A stretch of 64,000 nucleotides of DNA from Ciborinia camelliae (GCA_025890175.1 JANPYM010000008.1:515501-579500); one strand, 5' to 3'. Counted from the stretch's first letter, positions 22,101 to 33,847 are shown. The notes: generated by a model not told the origin, from the sequence alone. Numbers and translations: made by a program.

Positions 22101-23211
22101 TGAAATCGAAGAGTGTGATTCCATGACGAATCAGTTCTTCTATATCCAAAACAGGATACATCAGACCCATTTCTTCTTCATATACCCTACAGAGTCGAAT
22201 CATTTCTTCTCGGTTGACACTTCTAAGTGGATCTGGAGCTCGAGAACCATTCATACTGATGGATGGTAATGCTCTTGGTCGTGTAGGTGGTGGTGATGGT
22301 ATCGGTGTAGGATCTTGAGTAAGGACCCCTTCATCTGCCAATCCCTGATATCCCATATTATGAAGTGTGTTCTTTGCCACATCCAATCCGAAAGCTGAGC
22401 TACTCGGTCCACGAAATGAAGGATGTCTTGGGACAGGTTTATATCGACTCGCAGGAGAAATTGGCCGTGTTCCAGATTGTTGCGAGATTGACATTGATCT
22501 TTCTGATGATGCCCCGCCAGGTAGGCTGCCATCACCTCCACCGCCACCCGCGCGCATAGCAGTTAGATTCGCATATAAATTATCCACTTGATCTTGTAAT
22601 GAAGCAAGTTGTGAGTTCATTTGGCGAAACTCTTCGGATTCTTTGAAGCCATTGGTACAACAATTCGGAGCATATTGACATTCGAGATTGAGATTTCCAC
22701 ATCGCTGACATGGCGTATTTCCATTACATTTGATCTTTCTTCGCTTGCATTCATTACTATAGCAAATGTATCAGTACCAATGGAATTTTGTCATCGATAG
22801 AAAGGTGCAAGAACTTCTGCAGAACGGCCAAAGTGCGCCCAATGATGAAAATCATTGAGCGCACATGGCGCATATCCAGCAAAGGTCCCCAAGAAACCAT
22901 GAAACCTAATCTTCAAGAGCCCATCATAGAGGCGCACGCAAAGATGAAGAATAAAAGGATTTAAATACCACTTACCACGCGATAGATATATATCTATTTC
23001 TCTTTGCTCTCGTTTGTGGAGCCCCCTCCCTATCCTTTGAGTTTGCTTCCCCTTCACCAGACATGCTTTTTCTCTTATTTCCGCTCTGAGCCCCAGTATC
23101 CGCGGGTGATTCCGAAGACTGTTGACCATTCATATTATCGAAACCTGGGATAGGAATGGGAGACTCGGCAAGATAATTTAAATCTGTAACTTGTGATTCA
23201 AGTATGTTCAT
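19123..23211 (-). CDS. Zn2Cys6 fungal transcription factor
   Basis: Exons 22976-23211, 21874-22756, 20163-20414 and 19123-20115 join in phase to 787 residues. The start is the first ATG (MNILESQ); the frame opens upstream only with GTG. The binuclear zinc cluster is split by intron 1: CNECKRRKIKC then NTPCQRCGNLNLEC, spacing C-x2-C-x6-C-x5-C-x2-C-x6-C, around residues 79-106. A short linker/dimerisation stretch follows (MNSQLASLQDQVDNLYANL), then the fungal-specific middle homology region with EEALAWRIIGQVARMSIELG, GLHRRD, WSIYVLDRRWSFGTGMP and RILIYRPVLH. The C-terminus is Gly-rich. Intron 2 is 1459 nt, far above the 47-219 nt seen elsewhere here, and holds three tRNA-like sequences. Its position inside the homogentisate cluster suggests a pathway regulator, comparable to HmgR of Aspergillus, but that assignment is inference. 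Confidence 0.88.
20750..20834 (+). tRNA. tRNA-like sequence 1 (probably degenerate or intron-containing)
   Basis: GGGTCCT pairs with GGGATCC (7 bp, two wobble). The D arm GTGT/ACAC is perfect and the T arm is GCGGG-ATCGAAG-CCCGC. A-box-like TAGTGTATTTGG and B-box-like GGATCGAAGCC are present, and oligo-T follows at 20843-20862. The anticodon region is too long (about 19 nt between imperfect CTGCA/TCCAG arms), so no anticodon can be assigned. It lies in a protein gene intron, antisense. Confidence 0.4.
21136..21215 (+). tRNA. tRNA-like sequence 2
   Basis: A perfect 7-bp acceptor stem GGCCTTG/CAAGGCC, D stem GTTT/GAAC, consensus A box TAGTTTAATGG and B box GGTTCAATTCC, with oligo-T about 20 nt downstream. 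The anticodon/variable part is about nine bases too long and does not form a normal stem, so the identity is unclear. It shares flanks and length with sequence 3, so the two are duplicates. Confidence 0.4.
21419..21499 (+). tRNA. tRNA-like sequence 3, decayed duplicate of sequence 2
   Basis: GGCCTAG with CAAGACC (two mismatches), TATCTTAATGA in place of the A box, and B box GGTTCGATTCC intact. The upstream flank (ACAACAAATCATATAG) resembles that of sequence 2 (ACAATAAATCAAATAG). It reads as a diverged copy of the same pol III-type unit, either a pseudo-tRNA or the head of a SINE. Confidence 0.35.
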
Positions 23212-24984
23212 TATCACATCCAGAGGAAGAATGGTGTTGTTAGTTTTTGTTGTCCTTGCAGTCCTTGCAGTCTTTGCACATTTGGCCTGAGATGTTTGAA
23301 GTAGTTGGTGAGGTTTTTGAGGGTGTTGACCTGGATTTTCACTTCTAGCAAATGATCGACCGGTGATTTCATTTACCGATTGACCGGATTTCTACTGTAT
23401 GCGGGGAAGCTTTTAGTCTCGACCAACCAACAAGGATCATTTGTCAATCAGTAGTCCACGTGATACTTAAAACTGTCTGGATTTTGGTAGAGAGTTGTCC
23501 AGGATTTCATGAGATTAAGTCAATTGATATAGGACTAAGGTCAATTGAAATCAACATCAAATTTTCATTCATATCCACATGAATGATCCCTTCTCGACTC
23601 CATAGGAGCTCACTGGGAGCTTGATGAAAGCTTGATGAAAGCTACGGAAGGTACCGTGCAGCTTGAACAAAGCGAACAAAAGAGCTACTGATCTGAAATA
23701 CGGAGAAGTTTCAAAGTCACCGTAGCTTTAGTTGGACTAATAATTTCAATAAAGTACTTTGAAACCTTTGTGGATGATCATTTTGTCAAATATTTGCCAT
23801 CACTCATCTTAATGCTCAATTCCGGGAATTCCCATCTGATCTGTGAGTATTGGGCTGTGAGCTACAAGCTGTCATAGTTACTTATTAGCTGTCATAGTAA
23901 CTTCATTGCTCTATTTCTCCCGAGGCAGCTATCAGTTGCCAACTACCTAGGTAATTTTCGAAGCCGAGAGGTCCAAAAATCTTTCTTTTTGTCTCTAGTT
24001 TAACGTTCCAATACAATCCAATGCAATCCCATCCCATCCCATGAAAATAAACTCGAATTCTAGTACAATCCATCAAACTAATCTCAATCAACCTCATACC
24101 CTAGCTCTTCAAATCCAATTCTCATCCCCCAAGCTACATAACAGGCGGGGTATTCCTATCCCCCATCCCACATCCCACATCAAAATAGAATATAACAACC
24201 ATCGCTAACCAGCATCCTCATCCTCATCCTCATCCTCAACAACAACACCAAAAACAAAAACAAAACCAAGAAAACGCCTCATCAACAACAAAAACGCGCA
24301 CCCATCCTACTTTTATAAATAGCCACGAACAGGAGTATCACACATCCCACCTCCCAAACATTCCTCACCCCATCCCCATTTTCGAATCTTGATATAATTT
24401 TCACGGTGCGTGCGTATGAAGTCATATTCATTCCTATATACTAAATAGAAAGATTAAGCATTATGGAATCCCCCGGGAGGCCAGGGGGGATATTAATCTA
24501 GTGGTATAAGCGATCTTCAACGTGCCGGTAGGTATTTATACCCAGCACCAGTCGTCTAGTGGCACTTCCCGTGTCATCCAATCCAATCCAATATTCCTTC
24601 ATCTTTATAAGTTACTATAAGTTGTACAGTACCTAGTTAGTCTTCTTTTACATCAAGATTGCCAGGTGGCTGGGATATAATATTATAAAAGGAGTGAGTG
24701 AGTGAGTCTCATGGTTATCATACTGTACTATACTATACTATACCATACTATACCATGACCTCGCAGATGGAGTTTTCAATTCCTAAGTCTAAGTCTAATC
24801 GTAATCATTTTTCATTTTTTCATTTCATTTTATCGCATCGCATCCCATCTCATCTTATCGAGGGGTTCAACTATCTGATTTCCATTTCCATTTCCATTTC
24901 CATTTCCATTTCCATTTCCATTTCCATTTCCATGATATCACATCATGTCGTTATACCTTGCTACCTACCTACCTACTTCACATA
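23212..24984. other. Upstream region of the regulator, no gene
   Basis: Promoter side of the Zn2Cys6 gene. It includes a TTTCCA hexanucleotide tract at 24879-24933 and ends at the pogo-like element. Short ORFs only. A tRNA A-box-like stretch near 24490 has no matching B box. Confidence 0.4.
24879..24933. repeat. Hexanucleotide tract (TTTCCA)n
   Basis: Nine perfect units; the plus-strand ORF reading Ser-Ile repeats over it is an artefact. Confidence 0.9.
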
Positions 24985-26363
24985 CAGTGGGTCCGAACTA
25001 GTATTCGCTTATTTCTCATAAAATACAAAAAAAAAAAATTAATCAATACCATCCATTTATTAAATCAACGATTATATTATTAATTAAAATATTAAAAATA
25101 TCCCTTTCTAATATATCTCAAAAGGGATTAGAATTTGATACCTATACTAAAGAGATAATCAAGAGAATTAATAAATTCGATACTAGCCTCACTTAAATAT
25201 TATATACCTATCAAATTAAATTATCGATAATAAAATTAATACTTTTAATAATTTATTTATATACAAAGAATACTACTTTATCTTACATTTTTAAACTAAT
25301 AAATTATATATTAATAAAAAAATGCAAAATATTATAATACATATAAAAAAACCTAAAAGATATTTATCAAAAAATTATTAATATTTATTAGCTAATTTAT
25401 AAAAAAAATATTATTACTAAGATTTTAAATAAATATAAAATATAGAATTGGAAATATAAGAAACACCCGTTTTTTATATCGAAAACAATAATAATTAGAT
25501 TTGTTTAATACTTACAATATAAATATTGGAATAAAGAGGAATAAAAAATAATTATATAATTAAACAAATATTCAATAAAGCAAAATAAAGGAAAAAAAAA
25601 AGAATAATATTTTCAAATTTCTCTTTAAAAATGATACCCAAAAATGATTCAAATTTATAATATTGCTAAAAATATAAAGATTATAATTTGAATATATTTT
25701 TGAAATCTTAAAAAATCCAAATTATATATTATAAATAAGAATTTTAAATCAAAGAAATATAAATATAATATAAATTCATATTTAAAAGTTTTTAATATAA
25801 AATTAAATCCAATTTATAAAAAATTAAAAAATGGGTATAAATTTATATAGAATAATGCTTTTATTCATTATATCTATAAAATACAAAACTGATTTCAAAA
25901 AAAAGAAATTAAAGTATTAAAAAATTAGCCTTCATTCTTTTTTAACCTAAATCTTATAAAACATATTTAATAATATTTAAAAATACAAATATTTAAAATG
26001 TTTTCAAACGTTATTAAAAATCGATTATAATCAAAATATACATAACAAAGATTAAAAAATTGTTTGTAAACAACGTAAAATACCCTAAATAAATTTTTAT
26101 TTGAAAAATTAATTAAAAATATATCTTGTAAAATCAAAACATATATTCAAGCTTAAGGTTAATATATTAAATATTAATACTTAAAACTAACTTTTATAAA
26201 AAAAATTTTGATTAAATAAAAGATATTAGGAATAACTTTAAAATAATATAAAATCGATATTAATAGTATTAATGATTATTGGGATATATAAATTTTAAAT
26301 AAAAAATGAAATTGTTGATTTTCCCAAAAAATAAAATAAGCGAATAGAAGATCGCTAGTACTG
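24985..26363. mobile_element. Relic pogo/Tc1-mariner-like element, RIP-degraded
   Basis: The left end starts CAGTGGGTCCGAACTAG and then TATTCGCTTATTT. The right end, read inverted, starts CAGTACTAGCGATC and then TATTCGCTTATTT. Both are flanked by TA (24983-24984 and 26364-26365). CAGT ends with an ATTCGCTTA block and TA duplication match the pogo branch of Tc1/mariner. The 1379-bp interior is A+T-saturated and has no frame, consistent with RIP. It sits between the regulator and the P450 of the catabolic cluster. Confidence 0.7.
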
Positions 26364-26541
26364 TATATATCCACATCCACATCCACATTCACATTCACAT
26401 CTACACAACAATGAATATCGAGGGGGAGAATACCTAACAACACCCAACCCGCACCCACCAATCATCAATTTCCTTCCTCCCCTCACCAAGTTCGGAAATA
26501 ACATATTCACCTCCCTCGCCAACAAAAAAAGCCGACTTATC

Positions 26542-26622
26542 CATTCATTCATTCATTCATTCATTCATTCATTCATTCATTCATTCATTCATTCATTCAT
26601 TCATTCATTCATTCATTCATTC
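26542..26622. repeat. Tetranucleotide tract (CATT)n
   Basis: About 20 tandem CATT units ending in CGTT variants, between the pogo-like relic and the 3' end of the P450 gene. Confidence 0.95.
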
Positions 26623-26813
26623 GTTCGTTTCACTTTTGATGACGCTGTGCAATAAATATGTAATCAAAAAGCTATGCTATGTTATGCTATGTTATGCTAG
26701 GTAGGTATGCAGAATTTCCCCAACACTCAGTTGTATTTTATCATCATATCATATCATATCAGATCATCAAAAGCACCACCGAATCCCTCCCCAACACCAA
26801 CTCAACTCAACTC

Positions 26814-28519
26814 TCAATTCAAATCCTTAGTCCTCTCCTCGGCCTCACTCATCCAGCGTTCCAATTTCGCCTGATCCCTAACCCTAAAACCCACCTTAAA
26901 CGGATACGGATCGGTGGTCAGACTCGTCTTGATGGCGTTACACTCCAAGGCATCGAGGATGGGTCGATCCTTGGGATCCTTCGGAGCGACAATTTGAAAG
27001 GCCGTGATCAATCGAATGAAGGCCGTGAAGAGTTCGCGGTTTGCAAGATGCGAACCGGCACACATGCGGGAACCGGCGCCGTATGCATAGTGAGGGGTAC
27101 CGCCTCCTTCCAGGTTGTCCAGGTAGCGTTCGACGGAGAATTCGTTGGGTTGTTTGAAGTGGGTGCTGTCATAGTCGGCGGCCCATGCATTCTGGTCACG
27201 TGTTAGTGAGGTGATTAAAGAGGTGATTGATAGTAGTTTACCATGAAGAAGGTAGTTCCGGCTGGAACAGTAGCACCGTTGTATTCAATATCTTTGACAC
27301 TGGTTCTTGGTAGACATATAGGAATGACGGTGAAGAATCGAAGAACTTCTCGAACGAAAGCAGTAACATATGGAACTTTCTCTTCGAGTAGACATCTTTC
27401 CCATGCATCTCCATCGGGGTAAACTTTCATGATTTCCTCATATGCTCGCTTCTGAATTTCTTGACCATGTTCAGATGAAAGATATGCAATGCCCATGATC
27501 AAGTTACCAGGAACTGTATCGAGACCGGCAGAAACCATAGTCAGACAGATAGATTTGATTTCATCTGTCATAGTTAGTATATATGGATAACTTCAGTGAG
27601 ATATCTAAAAAACTTACTTTCGTTCAACTTCGTATCCGGATCTTTGATGATATTTCCAGTAATGCAAGGGTTATCCGTACCATCAGCAATTTGTTTCCGG
27701 AGTTTCTCCAACAAGAAACTCAAGTACTTGTCTCTTCTTTCTCTGTATTTGATTGCCTCAGTGTTCGACTTGGGTAATAATCTCAACAATGGGATGTAAT
27801 CCTGCCAGTTGTTGCTCGTCGATCTGAGATTGCTAACAGCTCTTTCCACGTCACAAATTTCTTGAAATAAATCCTTATCCCTAACTTCATGAAGTCTCGA
27901 TCCATAGTTCAATGTCAAGGATGTATTGAGGGCGAATCTTTGAAAGTAGGAGATAGGATCAATATCAACCTGTCCGTTCTTACTATCACTGAGTAATTCT
28001 CTAATAGAAACCTTGGACTCAAGATCGATGATTGGCATATAAGATTGAGTAGCGGGTCGATTCAAAGCAGTAGCTGCAGCCCTTCTTCGCTGTTTGCAGG
28101 ATTCATCCCATGGAGAAGTACCAATGGTGAAACCTTGAGAGGTAGAAACCACACTATGAAATGTATGAAGAGTAGGACGTGAAATCAAGGCCGATTGATT
28201 CGTGATCCAAAAATGACGAACTGAATCAAAAGTATTTACGAATACAATTCGCTATTGGTAATTAGTATGAGATTTCGGCGGAAATGATGATTTGTCTTAC
28301 CCTATTTCCTAATCGTACTTGAAAAACAGCTCCATACTTCTCCGCCAGTCTCCTTGCCACCTTTGCATGACTGACACCAAATTCTAAAAGACTTCCGAAG
28401 AGAGGATATCCAGGTATCTCAGGTATATTCTTGATCTTTGGTGTATCTGTACGATTGAGATATCGTACGAAGAAGAAGATCGCGGCTATAATGGCAATGC
28501 CTATTGTTTGAGGAGACAT
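26814..28519 (-). CDS. Cytochrome P450 of the CYP504 type (phenylacetate / hydroxyphenylacetate hydroxylase)
   Basis: Exons 28301-28519, 27618-28251, 27242-27564 and 26814-27191 give 517 residues, typical for CYP504; introns are 49, 53 and 50 nt. An N-terminal membrane anchor (IGIAIIAAIFFFVRYL) places it in the ER. The I-helix stretch SICLTMVSAGLDT, the ExxR-helix region FVREVLRF and the heme loop YGAGSRMCAGSHLANRELF (Cys ligand) are visible; the usual Phe at the start of the heme motif is Tyr. SRMCAGSHLANREL is characteristic of CYP504 enzymes (Aspergillus PhacA 2-hydroxylates phenylacetate; PhacB 6-hydroxylates 3-hydroxyphenylacetate), whose products lead to homogentisate. I cannot tell the two subtypes apart without an alignment. 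It is divergently transcribed from homogentisate dioxygenase with a shared 819-bp promoter region. Confidence 0.9.
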
Positions 28520-29022
28520 TGTGATTAGAATGATGGTGATGAGAAGGTAGATAGGTAAAGTGAGAAGGTTAATGAAGATGGTGATGTAGATGAAGGGAAG
28601 ATGAAGGGAAGATTGAAGGAGAGATGGTCGATATATAAATCAAAATCTCAACACATCACCGTGATTCAATTTCAATTTCTTCATTTCTCCACATTTGCAT
28701 GTACCTGTATGATTCACCCATTCAGGAAGTGGTGAAGGCATCTTCAATTAGAAAAGAAGATGGTGTGATTGGTTGAAAGTAGCATGGTGTGGAGAAATGG
28801 GACCCAAATTAATGGAATGGCTCCAGATTTCTGTATTCCGCGCGGGTTCTCTTCCGTTACCCGTACCTAGAGATGAAGCTAAAGTGAAGGCGGCCCGGGA
28901 CCTCGGAGGTCTAAACTTCAAGGTAATTGAAGATTGTGTGGAGAGAAGATCCATGAGAAGATCATCTGAGCTTAAAAGTTAAAGTGAATATTGATTATGA
29001 TTAATTCATGTATCTATCAATG

Positions 29023-29036
29023 CGGAATCAATTCCG
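29023..29036. promoter_or_regulatory. CGG-N8-CCG palindrome, candidate Zn2Cys6 operator
   Basis: CGGAATCAATTCCG followed by TCC, about 300 bp upstream of the dioxygenase start and 500 bp upstream of the P450 start. Nearly identical to the site at 18850-18863 upstream of fahA. Confidence 0.5.
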
Positions 29037-29082
29037 TCCATTCGCAGCATATGACGGTCAAATGGGTTTGTTTGTATGCACC

Positions 29083-29092
29083 CCGCATGCGG
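29083..29092. promoter_or_regulatory. CCGCATGCGG palindrome
   Basis: A perfect 10-bp palindrome with everted CCG/CGG half-sites spaced by four bases, 47 bp from the CGG-N8-CCG site in the same divergent promoter. A second possible zinc-cluster target. Confidence 0.35.
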
Positions 29093-29337
29093 AATGGAAT
29101 CCTCCTCTCGATCGGTTGTATCGCGTTCTATTGCACGGTTGTACGCGTGTACGAACGGAAAAGAGCTTGTTCATGGCGGCATAGCACTTTTGAGAGTTAC
29201 TCTCCTACTTGCTAGATAATTAATAAGTAGCTATTCAAGAAGGCTTTCAAAGATTCAGTTTCCGATTTAAATATATCACATCTTCTAATCTAATTCAAAC
29301 ATTCCAACTCTACCATAATTACCTTACATTTCCCAAC

Positions 29338-30765
29338 ATGCCCGTCTCAAATTTTACCACACCAGAGAAGTACAAATATCAAAATGGTTTCGGCTCATAC
29401 CATGAGTAAGTTTATTCTCATCTCAAACCCTCTTTTAATTACTTATCTTAACATATTCGCAGATCCGAAGCTATCGCAGGTGCCCTTCCCATAGGTGCCA
29501 ATTCTCCTCAAAAGCCTCCATATGGTCTCTATGCCGAGAAGCTGTCTGGTACAGCATTCACAGCACCACGACACGAAAATCAACAATCATGGCTCTATCG
29601 AATTCTACCCGCCGCATCGCATCAACCTTTCACTCCTCGTGAAGCCTCATCCTATAACACAAACCCCGAAGGACACAAATTACATCAAATACCAAATCAA
29701 TTAAGATGGGATCCATTTGATTTGGATGAGACGGTTGATTGGGTACATAGTTTGAAGCTGGTAGCTGGAGCTGGCGATCCCACGTTGAAGCATGGAATTG
29801 GAATATTTATATTTGCAGCCGGGAAGAGCATGGCTAAAAATGAGGCATTCTATAGTGCGGATGGAGATTTCTTGATTGTGGCACAGCATGGCGTCCTGGA
29901 TATCCAGACAGAGCTTGGGAATCTTCTCGTTCGACCGAATGAAATCTGCGTCATTCCTCGAGGAATTAGATATCGAGTCGAACTTCCAAAAGGACCCGTC
30001 CGAGGATATATTTTGGAATTATATTCGGGACATTTTCAACTCCCGGAATTGGGACCGATTGGTTCGAATTGTTTGGCAAATGCTCGGGATTTCCAAGCTC
30101 CAGTTGCGAATTTCGAAGAAAATACCGATGCTCAATTTAAGATTCTTTCAAAATTCAATGGGAATCTCTTCGAAGCTAGTCAAACACACACACCATTCGA
30201 CGTCGTAGCCTGGCATGGAGTCTACTACCCTTATAAATACGATCTCGGTCGCTTCAACACCATCGGTAGTATATCATTCGACCACCCCGACCCAAGTATC
30301 TTCACCGTCCTCACTGCTCCCTCAGACCACGTCGGGACCGCCATTGCGGATTTCGTAATATTTCCTCCCCGCTGGCTGGTAGGCGAGGATACATTCCGAC
30401 CACCCTGGTATCACCGCAACACGATGTCCGAATTCATGGGACTCATCGGCGGCGAGTATGACGCGAAAACCGGAGGGGGATTTCAACCCGCCGGCGCTTC
30501 TCTACATAATATCATGTCGGCTCACGGTCCGGATGCGGGCACTCACGACAAGGCATCAAATGCACAGTTGAAACCGACAAAGGTTGGAGAGGGTAGTATG
30601 GCGTTTATGTTTGAGAGTTGTTTCATGGTGGGGGTTACGGAGTGGGGATTGAAAAGTTGTAGGAAGGTTCAGGGAAATTATAATGAGGAGAGTTGGACCC
30701 CGTTGCCGGCTCATTTCAAGATTCCGGATGGGGTGAAGAGGATTGGTCATTTGGCTGAGGCATAG
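29338..30765 (+). CDS. hmgA: Homogentisate 1,2-dioxygenase
   Basis: An iron(II) dioxygenase that opens the ring of homogentisate to 4-maleylacetoacetate. Exon 1 is 29338-29405 ([20 protein letters not shown]) and exon 2 is 29463-30765; the 57-nt intron has GTAAGT and TTCGCAG. Spliced length is 456 residues, normal for the family. The long uninterrupted frame from 29722 alone would miss the N-terminal third. Landmarks are [22 protein letters not shown], the cupin-like core, [18 protein letters not shown] (His and Glu iron ligands) and [12 protein letters not shown] (His ligand). Neighbours are the divergent CYP504, then the regulator and fumarylacetoacetase. Maleylacetoacetate isomerase, the intermediate step, was not found in the window. 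Confidence 0.96.
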
Positions 30766-32983
30766 ATATTGATGTTGGGAAATGTGTCGGTGGTGACCGG
30801 GAGATGCTGATGCTGCGAAGATGGAGATTAATGAAGGGGCTCTACCGCTTAGGTTGTACTTGAGGGGCTCGGTTCGGGTCGTAGGGTGGTGGGTGGTGGG
30901 TGGTGGGTTTTCATCGCTCATTAATTTGTTAATTCAATATCATATCATATCATAATACCAATAACAACATGCATGAACATGCATGAACATGCATAAACAT
31001 CATCTTTTATTAACTTCACGCCAGTCAGATTGGGAAAAAACCCCGAAGCTAAATCTTGTATATGGCGTAATACTTATAATAAGGTACCTAGATAGGTATG
31101 TATGTAGGAAAAGTTATACCATATTATACCATATAATATCATAGGTATAATATCACTCAGTGGTACTGACGGGTACGGGTACTTGGGACCTACCTGGGTC
31201 CTTAATGTAATGATTATAGTGAGATGGGATGGGATTGGATTGGATGGGATATGGCATTGGATAGGATGGGGTATTTATTATGTGCTTGTGGTTATGGTTG
31301 TGGTTATGGTTGTAGGTTTATTTAGGTAGATTTCGGAATAAATAAATACCTCGCGTTCTTTTCTATTGATAGGGTAATAGGTAGGTACCTTAGTATACCC
31401 ACCTAGCTCTAGCTAACTAAAAAAATTAAAACAATTCTCAAGCTCAATCTCAAGCTCAATCTCAAGCTCACTGGTGCAATAAAGTTAAAGTTCAAATCCA
31501 CCGTGTTATTCTATTTCATTTTATTTTATTTATTTTTTGTTCTAAGCTAAAGGTTGAGGTTGAGATTGAGGTTGAGATTGGATTCCATCCCCATCCCCAT
31601 CCTATTACCCCTCACACAACCTAAGAGACCAATTGTGCGTTCGTACTACCCCTCTTTTGATTTTTTTGACCTGATAGGTATGTTATGATGTGATGGAGGT
31701 GGTAGAGGTGATATGATATGATGATGAACTGAGTACGAGAGCTTTATGTTGTTGTAGGTGTGCTATGATTTGAAGTAGACAGGGAGGGAGATAATTAGAG
31801 TATGGATATCCTTAATTGATAGAATTGATAAATATTATTAAACACATTTACCATAAATTTCCTAATAAAGATTTAATAGGTATCTACCTAAGTACTATAG
31901 ATATAATACCTAAATCCAACCAAACAAAGAAACCTACCAACCTAATAAATCAACCATATCATAATCAACCCATAAAGTCGAAAAGGTGACATCCATAATC
32001 CATCAATGACGTGATCAATAGTCAGCAGATCAATTTTGATTGATTGATCCATTGATCCATGGATTGATTGATCCATTGATTGATTCATTTGACGTGAATT
32101 TCCCATGGCGAAACCTGGGGTATGACCCACTTCCCCAGTTTTTAGCGCCGTGGTCAAATGGAAGGGAGGGAAGGGAAGGGGAGGGGAGGATCGGGACAAG
32201 GGAGCTTTTTGGACGGCTAGACTTCTTTGGGTGTGAGAGTCTTACCTAGCTGGAGGATATTTGATGGGTGATAGGTATGGTGATGGTATGGAATGGGATG
32301 GGCTGATTAGAGATTGTTCCATAAACAGGTGTACTTTGAAGCATGATTTTAGGTATGATTTTAGGTACGATTTAAAGGGATAGAAAGTCTCGTGAACAGT
32401 ATTTAGAATTGTTTTGACAAATGAAATGATGAGCTCCGAGGTATAAAGATTGACGAATTGAATTGAATATCTAGGTAGTGATGTACCTATTGATCAAATG
32501 AATTCATAACTCATGCTTTAGGAGTGTCTTGGCTTGCCTAGGTGCTTTACTTTCCTATACTCTGCTTGTACTATTTAATTATCAACTCTTTCATTCGGAT
32601 ATTCAAGACCAATCATTTGATCACCTAACTGTTGCGTGACCTATTGAAGCAGTTTCCCCTCATTTGAACTTCTAATGATCTTCTCGTTCCTTCCTTCTTT
32701 GTTATTCACTCACATTCAACACACACACACACTTTACATTAAACTCACATAGATCCATACATTAAACTCGTACCTGAATTCAACACCAACGATTTCCATC
32801 CACTTACTTCATCTTTCTGATCATTTGAACCATCAAAGAAACATTCTCCATCAAACTTATTACAACTATCAAACTTCTATTGTCTTTGTCTTTCGATAAA
32901 ACATCGTGAGATATTTTGATTACTACTCTTTTACTACATCAAGTAAATCAAACAAATCAAACAAATCCATCAAACAATCAATC
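30766..32983. other. Intergenic, low complexity, no gene recognised
   Basis: 2.2 kb of GGTA/TACC-rich, purine-biased and direct-repeat sequence (for example CTCAAGCTCAAT repeats near 31440 and GATTGAGGTT repeats near 31570). No gene recognised. Confidence 0.45.
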
Positions 32984-33847
32984 ATGTCTGCTGATACAGC
33001 AACTCAACCCATCAACACAGCAAATGCTACTCAAGATGCTGATCCATCACCCTTAACTAAGGTTGATTCTGCTGTTCAAGGATTATCGAGTAGTCCTACT
33101 GAGGAGAAGACTACAAAGCATCGGAGAACCAGTTCAAGTGCTCCTGGTGTATGGAACATCAATGACTTAGGTATGTATTCATTCCTTTCAATCCTCAAGA
33201 TCTCTTTGGATTTCAATATGACAAAATACTGATAAATTAAATAGAGAAGGAGGGGAAGGAGCTAGAGATTGCCAAAGAAACTCAAAAGTTGAACTGGTCG
33301 GTACCACACTTACCCCACACTTCATCAAACACAGCCTCATATCAACAATATGTTTCATGAATTATGATTGATGGCTGATGATGCGTTTGTTATCTAGGCG
33401 TATAAACAAGTCACCAATGGCTCTTGATGATCCAGAAAAGGCCTTCCTTAAGAAATTCCTCACTACACCACCTGTCAAGAAGATTGATTTACATTTCCCA
33501 CTTGGACTTGAGGTCACGGCCAGAAATATGAAGGGTGTTACTATCAAGGATGCATGCGATGCTATCTATAAGCAATTCCGAAAGAAGGTATATTCTTTTT
33601 TATTTCCAGCTCTCCTAAATTCCTCATCCCAACCTTTCATTTCTTCATATACCATCAACTCAAAGAATTTATACTCATATACTCTTAACATTAGGCCGAT
33701 GATGAACTCGAAACCCCAGTCCTTGCAGGCTTTGAATGGGATAAAGATGAATCATGGACTCGTCTCATCGTTCACTGCAAGAAGGAAGGAGCACCACAAC
33801 CCAAGAAGAAGAGCAAGAAAGCCGGTAAAGAAGGAGAAGAATTGTAG
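32984..33847 (+). CDS. DUF6699-like small fungal protein
   Basis: Exons 32984-33170, 33245-33296, 33398-33587 and 33695-33847 give 193 residues. The N-terminal third is Ser/Thr-rich and probably disordered. The conserved part runs KKIDLHFPLGLEVTAR, TIKDACDAIYKQFRKK, then LAGFEWDKDESWTRLIVHC and a Lys-rich tail (PKKKSKKAGKE). The hydrophobic pattern and final W-x-R-L block resemble the fungal DUF6699 family; that name is from memory and should be confirmed. The intron 2 donor would be GTCGGT, the weakest site of the model, chosen because it keeps frame (LNW-RINKSP). Upstream frames open only on GTG, so the ATG at 32984 is used. Confidence 0.7.

Larger units (their letters stand above)
28520..29337. 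promoter_or_regulatory. Divergent promoter region between CYP504 and homogentisate dioxygenase
   Basis: 819 bp between two divergently transcribed pathway genes. It holds two palindromic CGG-type sites (listed separately) and no convincing ORF; the short frames here are unsupported. Co-regulation is inferred. Confidence 0.6.

Noticed and set aside
24481..24560. tRNA gene suggested by an A-box-like TAATCTAGTGG
   Set aside because: No B box, no acceptor stem pairing and no cloverleaf could be drawn.
29722..30765. Homogentisate dioxygenase starting at the ATG at 29722
   Set aside because: Upstream sequence clearly encodes the conserved N-terminus ([13 protein letters not shown]) joined by a 57-nt intron; the shorter start would remove a third of the enzyme.
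30556..30921. 121-codon minus-strand ORF overlapping the end of the dioxygenase gene
   Set aside because: Antisense shadow of the coding 3' end plus a GGTGGTGGGT low-complexity run.
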